Positions 1-5,246 of a stretch of DNA of 5,246 bases are shown here, one piece after another; within the stretch, counting starts at the first letter, position 1; the number at the start of each line of letters is the position of its first letter. The stretch comes from an uncultured Oscillospiraceae bacterium (GTDB lineage Bacteria; Bacillota; Clostridia; Oscillospirales; Oscillospiraceae). Below the pieces are notes generated by a model. The model was not told the DNA's origin and searched no databases. It saw only the letters and a program-made list of their open reading frames with translations. Made by a program: the position numbers and the translations under genes. The stretch covers positions 1 to 5,246 of the forward strand of contig CALWXY010000162.1 in NCBI GenBank assembly GCA_944385595.1, read 5' to 3'.

Positions 1-129
1 AATTCAGCGCCGGAGCGTAGCGCTTTGGCGCGACCGGGGGTGAGAGCGTTATCCGAATTCCCTTTACAGCCGCTCTACAGAGACTTGCACTCGGATACGC
101 GGGCGGCTTCCTGACACTAACCTGAAACT
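1..129. other. Non-coding left edge with GC-rich hairpin
   Basis: No gene is supported here. An imperfect inverted repeat lies at 7-17 and 21-31 (11 pairs including two G-U, 3-nt loop when read on the plus strand). It is flanked by AATTC at the left edge and GAATTC at 55-60. Plus frame 1 is open from the edge to a TGA at 112-114 (37 codons), but it has no recognisable domain and I do not call it a gene. The palindrome could belong to a dispersed intergenic repeat, which cannot be shown from one copy. Confidence 0.3.
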
Positions 130-154
130 AAAAAACGACGCGCTTTCTGCCGTC
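130..154 (-). terminator. Candidate intrinsic terminator for the lipid kinase gene
   Basis: Read on the minus strand, GACGGC (154-149) pairs with GC plus CGTC (143-137, one bulged base) around a 5-nt loop. After one base it is followed by six T residues (135-130). This is the layout of a Rho-independent terminator and it lies about 70 nt past the kinase stop codon. The stem is short and bulged, and an alternative ACGCG/CGCGT pairing is possible, so the call is moderate. Confidence 0.4.
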
Positions 155-178
155 CCCGCGTGTTTTCTTTTGGGAAGC

Positions 179-218
179 TCGAAACCCGTTTTCTTTTACA
201 AAAGAAAATGGGTTTCGA
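179..218. repeat. Long A/T-rich inverted repeat just past the kinase stop
   Basis: Positions 179-197 pair with 200-218: GAAACCC with GGGTTTC, then TTTTCTTTT with AAAAGAAAA, giving about 19 consecutive pairs with one G-U and an almost absent loop. On the minus strand it begins about 5 nt after the kinase stop codon. A T-run precedes it and none follows, so it is not a textbook terminator. It may protect the mRNA 3' end or act with the weaker terminator-like hairpin at 130-154. The ten bases GTTTTCTTTT recur at 162-171, so one arm is partly duplicated. Its A/T content contrasts sharply with the surroundings. Confidence 0.6.
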
Positions 219-223
219 AAAAA

Positions 224-1111
224 TCACTTCACCCTAATGCTCACAGCCCGGTGAAGCGCTTTTATCTTCACCTCGCGATGAGCGCCGCCGTCCTCGCCGT
301 CGCGCGTCCAGGCGATTGGCTCCGGGAAGCGAAACCGCGCGCGGGTCGTGTGCAGAATCTTAATCTGCGTGCCGTCGTAGTCCTTGGCCACAAACTCGCT
401 CAGCACCGTCTGCAAATCGGCGATGCTGTGCGGCGCGCGCACGAGCAGCAGCTCGAGCCTGCCGTCGCCCAGGTCGACGAGGTCGTCGTCGAGGCGGAGC
501 ATACCGCCCAGCGAGGTCGTGTTCGAGACGCCGCCGAATATGAAGTCGCCCTCGATGACGCCGCCGTCGTGCTCGACTATCGCCGCCGTGGTCGGCAGAT
601 TCGGCAGGCGCGTCATGCCCTCGAGGACGTAGGCAAAATGCCCCAGCGCCTGCTTGTTCTGCTGCGGCGTGCGGTAGCTCACGTCCGTGAACGCGCCGAA
701 GGCGGCGACGTATGTGAAGCAGTGCTCGCCGTTGAAGCTGCCGAGGTCGTATGGCAGCGAGCGCCCGGTTATAATCGTCTCCGCCGCCTCGACGGGGCTG
801 CGGCTGAGGTCGAGGCAGGTGGCGACGTCGTTGGCCGTGCCCATGGGGATATAGCCCAGCTCCGGCGGGCTATCCAGCTGCGCCAGCCCCTCGGCGACCT
901 CGCTGAGAGTGCCGTCGCCGCCCATGCAGATGAGCAGCTTACAGTCGGCGGGGCAGGCGGCGGCGAGGCGCTTCGCGTCGCCGTGGCCGGCGGTAAAGTG
1001 CACCTCCGGCAGATAGCCGCCGCCGTAGAGCGTGTGCAGCACCTCGCCGAGCGAGGCGCGGTAGCCGCCCTTGCCGGCGTTCGGATTCACGATAAACATC
1101 AGCTTTTTCAT
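224..1111 (-). CDS. Diacylglycerol kinase family lipid kinase (DgkB/YegS/BmrU type)
   Basis: A 295-residue soluble kinase of the diacylglycerol kinase catalytic-domain family, expected to phosphorylate diacylglycerol or a related lipid with ATP at the inner face of the membrane. In Gram-positive bacteria DgkB recycles the diacylglycerol left by lipoteichoic acid synthesis. Visible motifs are NPNAGKG (9-15), the nucleotide-binding GGDGT (64-68), PMGTANDVA (89-97, usually PLGTANDFA), DGRLELLLV (216-224) and W-T-R-D-G-E (268-273), which carries the expected C-terminal catalytic Glu. Length is normal for the family. The ATG is supported by GGAGGT (1121-1126) nine bases upstream. It lies 84 bp downstream of the membrane protein gene on the same strand and has its own strong promoter, so it can be expressed alone or by read-through. 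The lipid substrate cannot be fixed from sequence: DgkB, YegS-like and BmrU-like members share these motifs. Confidence 0.93.
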   Translation of the reverse strand: MKKLMFIVNPNAGKGGYRASLGEVLHTLYGGGYLPEVHFTAGHGDAKRLAAACPADCKLLICMGGDGTLSEVAEGLAQLDSPPELGYIPMGTANDVATCLDLSRSPVEAAETIITGRSLPYDLGSFNGEHCFTYVAAFGAFTDVSYRTPQQNKQALGHFAYVLEGMTRLPNLPTTAAIVEHDGGVIEGDFIFGGVSNTTSLGGMLRLDDDLVDLGDGRLELLLVRAPHSIADLQTVLSEFVAKDYDGTQIKILHTTRARFRFPEPIAWTRDGEDGGAHREVKIKALHRAVSIRVK

Positions 1112-1145
1112 GCCCGGGCGACCTCCACACGCCTCAACATTGGAA

Positions 1146-1175
1146 TTGACCTGCCTTTTACATACAATACATAAT
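1146..1175 (+). promoter_or_regulatory. Possible opposing promoter sharing the -10 region
   Basis: On the plus strand TTGACC (1146-1151) and CATAAT (1170-1175) are 18 bp apart, each 5/6 to the sigma-A consensus. Its -10 lies almost exactly on the -10 of the minus-strand kinase promoter. If used, it would transcribe antisense into the 3' end of the membrane protein gene. No plus-strand gene follows that I believe is real, so function is speculative. Confidence 0.3.
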
Positions 1176-1199
1176 AATTCCCGCGAAGCGCTTTGTCAA
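1171..1199 (-). promoter_or_regulatory. Near-consensus sigma-A promoter for the lipid kinase
   Basis: On the minus strand TTGACA (1199-1194) and TATTAT (1176-1171) are separated by exactly 17 bp, a perfect -35 and a 5/6 -10. Transcription would start near 1164, giving a leader of about 50 nt before the ATG. The TGA stop of the upstream membrane protein gene (1198-1196) lies inside the -35 box. An AAGCGCTT palindrome sits in the spacer. Confidence 0.75.
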
Positions 1200-2242
1200 T
1201 CGGGTCGGGCGATGAAGCGCTGCGCGAGCAGGGCGATTATGGGCAGCAGCACCATGCCCGCCACGCCGCCGAGATACCAGCCGACGTAGAGCGCCGCCAG
1301 CGCCAGCAGCGGGTGCAGGCCCAGCTGGTCGCCGAGCAGCTTGGGCTGCACGCAGTTTCGCAGCAGAGTCGCCGCGCCCCAGAGTATCAGAAGCCCCAGG
1401 CCGAGCGGCGCGTCGCCGGTGAGTATGGCCGCCGCCGCCCAGGGCAGCAGCACGGCGCCCGAGCCGAAAACCGGCAGCGCGTCCACCGCCGCGGTGACGA
1501 GGGCAACGAGCCACGCGCCCTTCACCCGCAGCAGCCACAGCCCCGGAAGCAGCAGCGCGAACACCAGAGCCGCGAGTATGAGCTGCGCGCGCAGGTAGCG
1601 CCAGAGCGTGTCCCGCAGCTCGCGGCGCAGCCGGAGCCTGCGCGCGAGCCAGCGCTCCGGCAGGCGGGTGTCGAGGAAGGTCTGTATGTCCGGCAGCGAG
1701 GCCGAGATGAAGTAGACGCCTATCCCGCAGCTCACGGCAAAAATCAGCGCCCCCGGCGCGCGCGACGCCGCCGAGGTCAGCTGCGCGATCAGCCGCGCGC
1801 TCAGCTCGGCGGGAAGCGCGGCGAGATAGCCCGTCAGCGAGGCGAAGGAGGCGTCCGCCCAGGCGCTCAGCTCCGGCGAGAGCTCGCCGAAGCGCCCGGC
1901 GAGGGCGTCCCTCAGCGCGGCCGCCGTCCCGGCCAGCAGTCCCAGAGCGCCGGGCAGCAGCTCCGCCGCCCGCGAGACGAGCCACGCCCCGCCGCGCAGC
2001 GCGAAATAGCCCAGCGCAATCAGCGCCGCGAGCAGCGCGAGAGTGCCGACGCCCGACGCCGCCTCCCGCCCCAGCCCCCGGCGGCAGAGAAAGCGCACCG
2101 CCGGCTCCATCGCGAGCGCGAGCACATATGCCGCCGCGAACGGCGCCGCCGCCGGCAGCACATAGCGCCACGCCAGCCATAAGAGCGGCAATATCCCGAG
2201 CGCCATAAGCAGCCGCGCCGCCGTCTTTGGACTACTGTACAA
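1196..2242 (-). CDS. ytvI: YtvI-like AI-2E family membrane protein
   Basis: A 348-residue polytopic membrane protein of the AI-2E transporter family (PF01594), closest by eye to the sporulation membrane protein YtvI. Hydrophobic segments lie near residues 11-29, 31-47, 65-87, 162-182, 217-239, 241-253, 258-275, 278-296 and a pair at 310-343. A more polar stretch at about 110-160 matches the family's extramembrane region. Family hallmarks are DALPVFGSG (254-262) and NCVQPKLLGDQLGLHPLL (296-313). I chose a TTG start at 2242 because GGAGGT (2250-2255) lies seven bases before it. The in-frame ATG at 2320 would add 26 polar residues, has no such site, and overlaps the divergent promoter. Transported substrate is unknown; the sporulation role is inferred from the family name only. 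It is transcribed divergently from the ACT-hom operon, and I see no convincing sigma-A, sigma-E or sigma-G promoter before it. General AI-2E transporter is the alternative label. Confidence 0.85.
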   Translation of the reverse strand: MYSSPKTAARLLMALGILPLLWLAWRYVLPAAAPFAAAYVLALAMEPAVRFLCRRGLGREAASGVGTLALLAALIALGYFALRGGAWLVSRAAELLPGALGLLAGTAAALRDALAGRFGELSPELSAWADASFASLTGYLAALPAELSARLIAQLTSAASRAPGALIFAVSCGIGVYFISASLPDIQTFLDTRLPERWLARRLRLRRELRDTLWRYLRAQLILAALVFALLLPGLWLLRVKGAWLVALVTAAVDALPVFGSGAVLLPWAAAAILTGDAPLGLGLLILWGAATLLRNCVQPKLLGDQLGLHPLLALAALYVGWYLGGVAGMVLLPIIALLAQRFIARPD

Positions 2243-2249
2243 GAAACTC

Positions 2250-2255
2250 ACCTCC
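2250..2255 (-). promoter_or_regulatory. Ribosome-binding site fixing the TTG start of ytvI
   Basis: Read on the minus strand this is GGAGGT, followed by seven bases and then TTG (2242-2240). It is the only strong Shine-Dalgarno near the 5' end of the reading frame and moves the start 26 codons inside the longest possible ORF. Confidence 0.8.
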
Positions 2256-2270
2256 GGCGAGAGTTTTTCG

Positions 2271-2289
2271 GTGCAAATTCCAGTTGCGC
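2271..2289. promoter_or_regulatory. Imperfect palindrome over the -35 box, candidate operator
   Basis: A 19-bp imperfect palindrome with half-sites GCAA (2273-2276) and TTGC (2284-2287), matching at seven of nine position pairs if the outer G-T pair is not counted. It overlaps the -35 of the ACT-hom promoter. The ACT gene product has a helix-turn-helix-like segment and could bind its own promoter here, but this is inference; short palindromes arise by chance. Confidence 0.25.
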
Positions 2290-2312
2290 TCCGGCTCAGA
2301 CTGTGGTACCAT
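2284..2312 (+). promoter_or_regulatory. Extended -10 promoter for the ACT-hom operon
   Basis: TTGCGC (2284-2289) and TACCAT (2307-2312) are 17 bp apart, and TGG precedes the -10, giving an extended -10 (TGn). Each hexamer matches the consensus at four of six positions. The start point would fall near 2319, leaving a leader of about 38 nt before the ATG at 2357. This supports that start over the in-frame ATG at 2303, which lies within the promoter. Confidence 0.5.
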
Positions 2313-2356
2313 TGTTTCATTCAAAGACAAACGGCCACGCACGGAGGACATGCAAT

Positions 2357-2803
2357 ATGGCTAACAATAAAAAAGTCAAATACTATCTCGTCGAGAGCAG
2401 TATGCTGCCGGAGATATTCATAAAGGTCACCGAGGCCCGCGCCCTGCTCGAGACCGGCGAGTGCCAGACGGTGGCCGAGGCCGTCGCCCGCGCGGGCATA
2501 AGCCGCAGCGCTTTTTATAAGTACAAGGACTCCATCGCCCCCTTCACGGACATGAAGCACGGGCAGATCATCACCTTCCAGATGCTGCTGAGGGATAAGA
2601 TGGGCGTGCTCTCGACCGTCCTCAATATCTTCTCCGGCTCCGGCGCCAATATTCTCACGATCAACCAGAGCATACCGATAAATTCCACCGCCTCGGTCAC
2701 CATCTCGGCGGAGACAGCCGACATGGAGATGGGGCTTGAGGAGCTGAAGGAGCGGCTCGAGAGCGCCGACGGCGTAATAAAAACAGAGATTCTCGCGGGC
2801 TGA
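2357..2803 (+). CDS. HTH-like + ACT domain protein (UPF0735/PheB family)
   Basis: A 148-residue protein matching the length and layout of the UPF0735 family (B. subtilis PheB). The N-terminus YYLVESSMLPEIFIKV is followed by a helix-turn-helix-like stretch at 37-60 (QTVAEAV...GISRSAFYKYKDSI). A C-terminal ACT domain spans about 71-145 with the ligand-loop motif D80-K-M-G-V-L85. ACT domains bind amino acids; with a DNA-binding-like segment this suggests an amino-acid-responsive regulator, though the biochemical role of the family is not settled to my knowledge. The start at 2357 has GGAGG (2343-2347) nine bases before it. A second ATG at 2350 opens only a 4-codon overlapping frame and sits too close to that site. 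hom begins 19 bp after its stop, so the two are almost certainly co-transcribed, and regulation of threonine-branch synthesis is the natural guess. Confidence 0.9.
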   Translation: MANNKKVKYYLVESSMLPEIFIKVTEARALLETGECQTVAEAVARAGISRSAFYKYKDSIAPFTDMKHGQIITFQMLLRDKMGVLSTVLNIFSGSGANILTINQSIPINSTASVTISAETADMEMGLEELKERLESADGVIKTEILAG

Positions 2804-2822
2804 GCGAAAAGGAGGAGACTAT

Positions 2823-4034
2823 ATGATAAAGATAGCGGTTCTGGGCTTCGGCACCGTCGGCAGCGGCGTCGTCGAGGTCATGGCGGAAAATAAGGTCAGC
2901 ATTGCCCACAACGCCGCCGAGGAGATAGAGGTCAAGTACATACTCGCGCGCGGCGACCACGCCGAGAGCCCCTTCGCGGGTCTCGTCATCCACGACTTCT
3001 CCGTCATCGAGAGCGATCCGGAGATTCGCATAGTCGTCGAGGTCATAGGCGGCTGCGGCGCGGCCTACGAGTACACGAAGCGCGCCCTGCTCGCGGGCAA
3101 GAGCGTCGTCACCGCGAACAAGGAGCTGGTCGCCCGGCACGGGCAGGAGCTTATCGCCATCGCCAAGGAGAAAAACCTCAACTACCTGTTTGAGGCCAGC
3201 GTCGGCGGCGGCATACCCATCATCCGACCCATCACCCAGTGCCTCACCGCCAACGAGATTGACGAGGTATACGGCATACTCAACGGCACGACCAATTATA
3301 TTCTCACCCAGATGATACAATGCGGCACGAGCTTCGACACCGCGCTGCGCCAGGCGCAGGAGCTGGGCTACGCCGAGCTCGACCCCACCGCCGACGTCGA
3401 CGGCATCGACGCCTGCCGCAAGACCTGCATACTCGCCGACCTCTGCTTCGGCAGGCACGTCCCGCCCGACGAGGTCAAAACCCAGGGCATACGCGGCGTC
3501 GACCTCGCGGACGTCGCCTACGCGAGGGCGCTCGGCTACAAGATAAAGCTGCTGGGCAGGGCGCTGCGCAGCGGCGGGGATAAGATAACCGCCTACGTCG
3601 CGCCGCACCTCATCAAAAATTCCAGCCTGCTCTCGAATGTCGACGGCGTGATGAACGGCATAGTCGTGCACGGCAACGCCATAGGCGAGGCCATGTTCTA
3701 CGGCGCGGGCGCGGGCAAGCGGCCGACGGCCAGCGCCGTCGTCGCCGACGTTATCGACGCCGCCAAGCACTTCAAGGCGCGCAAATACCTGAGCTGGGAG
3801 CCGGCCGCGCCCGGCTATGTCACCGACGCCGACGAGATGCCCATGCGCTGGTACGTCCGCGTGAAGGCGAGCCTCACCGCCATAGGCACGAAGCTCGGCA
3901 ACGTGCGCTTCGTGACGCGCCGCGGCGCGCCGCCCGACGAATACGCCTTCGTCACCGACCCCATGACCCACAGCAGCCTGCACGAGAGCCTCGAGGACAT
4001 GGAGGTGCTCTCCCACTACAGAATTTTGGATTGA
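2823..4034 (+). CDS. hom: Homoserine dehydrogenase
   Basis: A 403-residue cytosolic enzyme that reduces aspartate 4-semialdehyde to homoserine with NAD(P)H, the entry to threonine and methionine. The Rossmann motif GFGTVGSG is at 8-15, TANKELVA (97-104) carries the conserved Lys100, and the substrate region has FEASVGGGIPII (123-134) and GILNGTTNYIL (151-161). The family signature A-x3-G-Y-A-x2-D-P-x2-D-V-x-G-x-D-x3-K matches fully at 178-200, so the catalytic positions Glu185, Asp191, Asp196 and Lys200 are intact. The C-terminus (about 342-403, from RWYVRVKAS) is only about 60 residues. It starts and ends like an ACT domain but lacks a D-x-x-G loop, so classical threonine binding there is doubtful; I recall similar short tails in other clostridial enzymes. 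GGAGGAG (2811-2817) precedes the ATG at good spacing. Confidence 0.96.
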   Translation: MIKIAVLGFGTVGSGVVEVMAENKVSIAHNAAEEIEVKYILARGDHAESPFAGLVIHDFSVIESDPEIRIVVEVIGGCGAAYEYTKRALLAGKSVVTANKELVARHGQELIAIAKEKNLNYLFEASVGGGIPIIRPITQCLTANEIDEVYGILNGTTNYILTQMIQCGTSFDTALRQAQELGYAELDPTADVDGIDACRKTCILADLCFGRHVPPDEVKTQGIRGVDLADVAYARALGYKIKLLGRALRSGGDKITAYVAPHLIKNSSLLSNVDGVMNGIVVHGNAIGEAMFYGAGAGKRPTASAVVADVIDAAKHFKARKYLSWEPAAPGYVTDADEMPMRWYVRVKASLTAIGTKLGNVRFVTRRGAPPDEYAFVTDPMTHSSLHESLEDMEVLSHYRILD

Positions 4035-4060
4035 CGCGCACGCCGTGCTGCGGATATAAT
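4031..4060 (+). promoter_or_regulatory. Sigma-A promoter for lysC at the end of hom
   Basis: TTGACG (4031-4036, 5/6) and a perfect TATAAT (4055-4060) are 18 bp apart. The start point would be near 4067, about 50 nt before the lysC ATG. The -35 contains the hom TGA stop (4032-4034). lysC can therefore be transcribed apart from hom as well as by read-through. Confidence 0.7.
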
Positions 4061-4078
4061 GTAACGACAGGGCAAATC

Positions 4079-4096
4079 CCCGCGGCGCGCCGCGGG
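4079..4096. repeat. Perfect 18-bp GC palindrome in the lysC leader
   Basis: CCCGCGGCGCGCCGCGGG is an exact palindrome consisting only of G and C. In RNA it can fold as a 7-bp stem with a CGCG loop, ending eight bases before the GGAGG of lysC (4105-4109). No T-run follows, so it is not an intrinsic terminator. It may be a 5' stabilising hairpin, a protein-binding DNA site, or affect ribosome access. The space before lysC is too short for a lysine riboswitch or a T-box. Confidence 0.6.
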
Positions 4097-4116
4097 AGAC
4101 ATTTGGAGGAATACCT

Positions 4117-5246
4117 ATGCTGATAGTACAGAAATTCGGCGGCAGCTCCGTCGCCGACGCGGCGAAAATCCGCCGGGTCGCCGGGGTCATAGCCGACACA
4201 TATCTCGAGGGGAACGACGTCGTCGTGGTGCTCTCCGCCCAGGGCGACACGACCGACGATTTGCTCGAAAAGGCCGCGGAGATCAACCCCAACGCCTCCA
4301 AGCGCGAGCTGGATATGCTGCTCGCCACCGGCGAACAGATATCCATATCGCTGATGGCCATGGCGCTCGAGGCCATGGGTCTCCCCGCCGTCTCGCTCAC
4401 CGGCTGGCAGGCGGGCTTCCGCACCACCTCGGCCTACGGCAACGCCAGAATAGTCGACTTCACCGCCGAGCGCGTCCGCAGCGAGCTGGATAAGCGCCGC
4501 ATAGTGCTGATTGCGGGCTTCCAGGGCGTCAACAAATACGACGACATCACGACGCTCGGCCGCGGCGGGTCGGACACCTCCGCCGTCGCCATAGCCGCCG
4601 TGCTGCACGCCGACAGATGCCAGATTTACACCGACGTCGAGGGCGTCTACACCGCCGACCCCCGCAAGGTCGAGGGCGCGATAAAGCTCGACGAGATCAC
4701 CTACGACGAGATGCTCGAGCTCGCGAGCCTCGGCGCGCAGGTGCTGCACAACCGCTCCGTCATGATGGCGAAAAAATATTCCATAGAGCTTGAGGTGCTG
4801 TCCAGCTACGTCAGAAAGCCCGGCACAAAAGTTAAGGAGGTCGCAAAAAACGTGGAACAGATGAAGATCAGCGGTATCGCCAAGGACAATAACGTCGCGC
4901 GCATTGCGGTCGTCGGCCTGCCCGACGAGCCCGGCGCCGCTTTCAAGGTATTCAGGGCGCTGTCGAACTCGAAAATCAGCGTCGACATCATTCTCCAGTC
5001 GCTGGGCAAGAACCACACCAACGACATCAGCTTCACCGTCGCCGAGAACGACGCGCAGGCCGCCGTCGCCGCGCTCGAGGAGGCGCAGGAGACCATAGGC
5101 TTCGACCACATCAACATCGACGACCATGTGTCGAAGGTCAGCATAGTCGGCGCGGGCATGATCACCTCCTCCGGCATAGCCACGCTGATGTTCGAGGCCC
5201 TCTACGAGGCCAGCATCAACATACAGATGATCTCCACCAGCGAGAT
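4117..5246 (+). CDS. lysC: Aspartate kinase, 3' end cut by the window
   Basis: The frame is open for 376 complete codons to the right edge; monofunctional aspartate kinases of this type run to about 400-410 residues (B. subtilis LysC 408), so only a short tail is missing. The enzyme makes 4-phospho-aspartate from aspartate and ATP, the first step to lysine, threonine, methionine and isoleucine. Kinase motifs are QKFGGSSV (5-12), LLATGEQISISL (68-79), AGFQGV (133-138), TTLGRGGSDTSAVA (145-158), YTDVEGVYTADPR (171-183) and ELASLGAQVLHNRSV (201-215). The first ACT domain starts about residue 257 with GLPDEPGAAF (267-276), and the second begins near 338 and runs off the edge. GGAGG (4105-4109) lies seven bases before the ATG. 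An internal ribosome site before codon 246 suggests a separate beta subunit. Feedback ligand (lysine, threonine or both) cannot be read from this sequence. Confidence 0.96.
   Translation, partial: MLIVQKFGGSSVADAAKIRRVAGVIADTYLEGNDVVVVLSAQGDTTDDLLEKAAEINPNASKRELDMLLATGEQISISLMAMALEAMGLPAVSLTGWQAGFRTTSAYGNARIVDFTAERVRSELDKRRIVLIAGFQGVNKYDDITTLGRGGSDTSAVAIAAVLHADRCQIYTDVEGVYTADPRKVEGAIKLDEITYDEMLELASLGAQVLHNRSVMMAKKYSIELEVLSSYVRKPGTKVKEVAKNVEQMKISGIAKDNNVARIAVVGLPDEPGAAFKVFRALSNSKISVDIILQSLGKNHTNDISFTVAENDAQAAVAALEEAQETIGFDHINIDDHVSKVSIVGAGMITSSGIATLMFEALYEASINIQMISTSE
4834..4854 (+). promoter_or_regulatory. Internal ribosome-binding site and GTG start for a LysC beta subunit
   Basis: A full AAGGAGGT (4834-4841) is followed by ten A-rich bases and an in-frame GTG at 4852-4854, which is codon 246 of lysC. 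Translation from here would give a polypeptide containing the two ACT domains without the kinase domain. B. subtilis aspartokinase II is known to make such a beta subunit from an in-frame start; from subunit lengths of 408 and 163 that start is also codon 246. The next in-frame ATG (codon 249) is further from the site. Codons here (AAA GTT AAG GAG, GCA AAA) depart from the GC-ending norm of the gene. Confidence 0.6.

Noticed and set aside
1..114. 37-codon open frame entering from the left edge as a gene end
   Set aside because: The translation is short and unrecognised, and it contains the GC palindrome; a chance open frame is as likely.
170..1174. 334-codon plus-strand open frame opposite the lipid kinase
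   Set aside because: The minus-strand frame carries all kinase motifs and a good ribosome site; this one is Arg/Ala/Glu-rich with no recognisable domain and starts inside the A/T hairpin.
1193..2182. 329-codon plus-strand frame opposite ytvI, downstream of the possible plus promoter
   Set aside because: Its Arg/Gln-rich translation has no domain and mirrors the codon bias of the membrane protein gene. There is no Shine-Dalgarno at its TTG.
2350..2364. Four-codon frame MQYG overlapping the ACT gene start, as a regulatory mini-ORF
   Set aside because: Its ATG is only two bases after GGAGG, too close for efficient initiation, while the in-frame ATG at 2357 has ideal spacing.
3842..4034. Frameshift or truncation of hom removing its ACT domain
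   Set aside because: The reading frame is clean, the tail ends in an ACT-like last strand (YRIL), and short tails of this sort are, from memory, seen in other clostridial Hom proteins. It is reported as divergence, not damage.
4035..4116. Lysine riboswitch or T-box leader before lysC
   Set aside because: The 82-bp gap is too short for either, and no T-box sequence or lysine-riboswitch layout is visible. Only a palindrome and a promoter are present.
2697..4427. 576-codon minus-strand open frame across hom and the start of lysC
   Set aside because: It is antisense to two genes with full catalytic motifs, runs through the intergenic promoter, and shows low-complexity Val/Ala/Gly/Asp/Arg composition typical of a shadow frame in GC-rich DNA.
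3952..5127. 391-codon minus-strand frame opposite lysC
   Set aside because: It is antisense to intact aspartate kinase motifs and has the usual shadow composition.

Overview
The window reads as a GC-rich chromosomal segment from an uncultured or little-studied member of the Clostridia (Firmicutes). Four things suggest this. Almost every gene has a strong GGAGG-type Shine-Dalgarno. There is a YtvI-like membrane protein, a family tied to endospore formers. There is a PheB-type (UPF0735) ACT protein next to hom. AUA isoleucine codons are frequent despite the high GC content. This placement is inference; there is no rRNA or marker gene to fix it.

Layout: positions 1-223 hold no convincing gene, but they contain a GC-rich hairpin at the left edge, a candidate intrinsic terminator and a long A/T-rich hairpin, both 3' of the first gene. 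On the minus strand lie a DgkB/YegS/BmrU-type lipid kinase (224-1111) and, upstream of it, a YtvI/AI-2E-family membrane protein (1196-2242, TTG start). The kinase has its own near-consensus promoter, whose -35 box contains the membrane gene's stop codon. A 114-bp divergent intergenic region (2243-2356) then separates these from a plus-strand amino-acid operon: an HTH+ACT protein (2357-2803), homoserine dehydrogenase hom (2823-4034) and aspartate kinase lysC (4117 to beyond the right edge, 376 codons visible). lysC has an additional promoter of its own at the end of hom.

How the genes work together: LysC phosphorylates aspartate, the committed step to lysine, threonine, methionine and isoleucine. 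Hom reduces aspartate semialdehyde to homoserine, opening the threonine/methionine branch. The ACT protein is a plausible amino-acid sensor for the operon (inference). Hom has a C-terminal segment where an ACT domain would be expected, but it lacks a recognisable D-x-x-G ligand loop. LysC carries two ACT domains and an internal ribosome-binding site placed to make a separate beta subunit, as in Bacillus subtilis aspartokinase II. The genes are ordinary in kind; the most interesting signals are regulatory: the internal lysC start, the lysC promoter and leader palindrome, and promoters built over stop codons.
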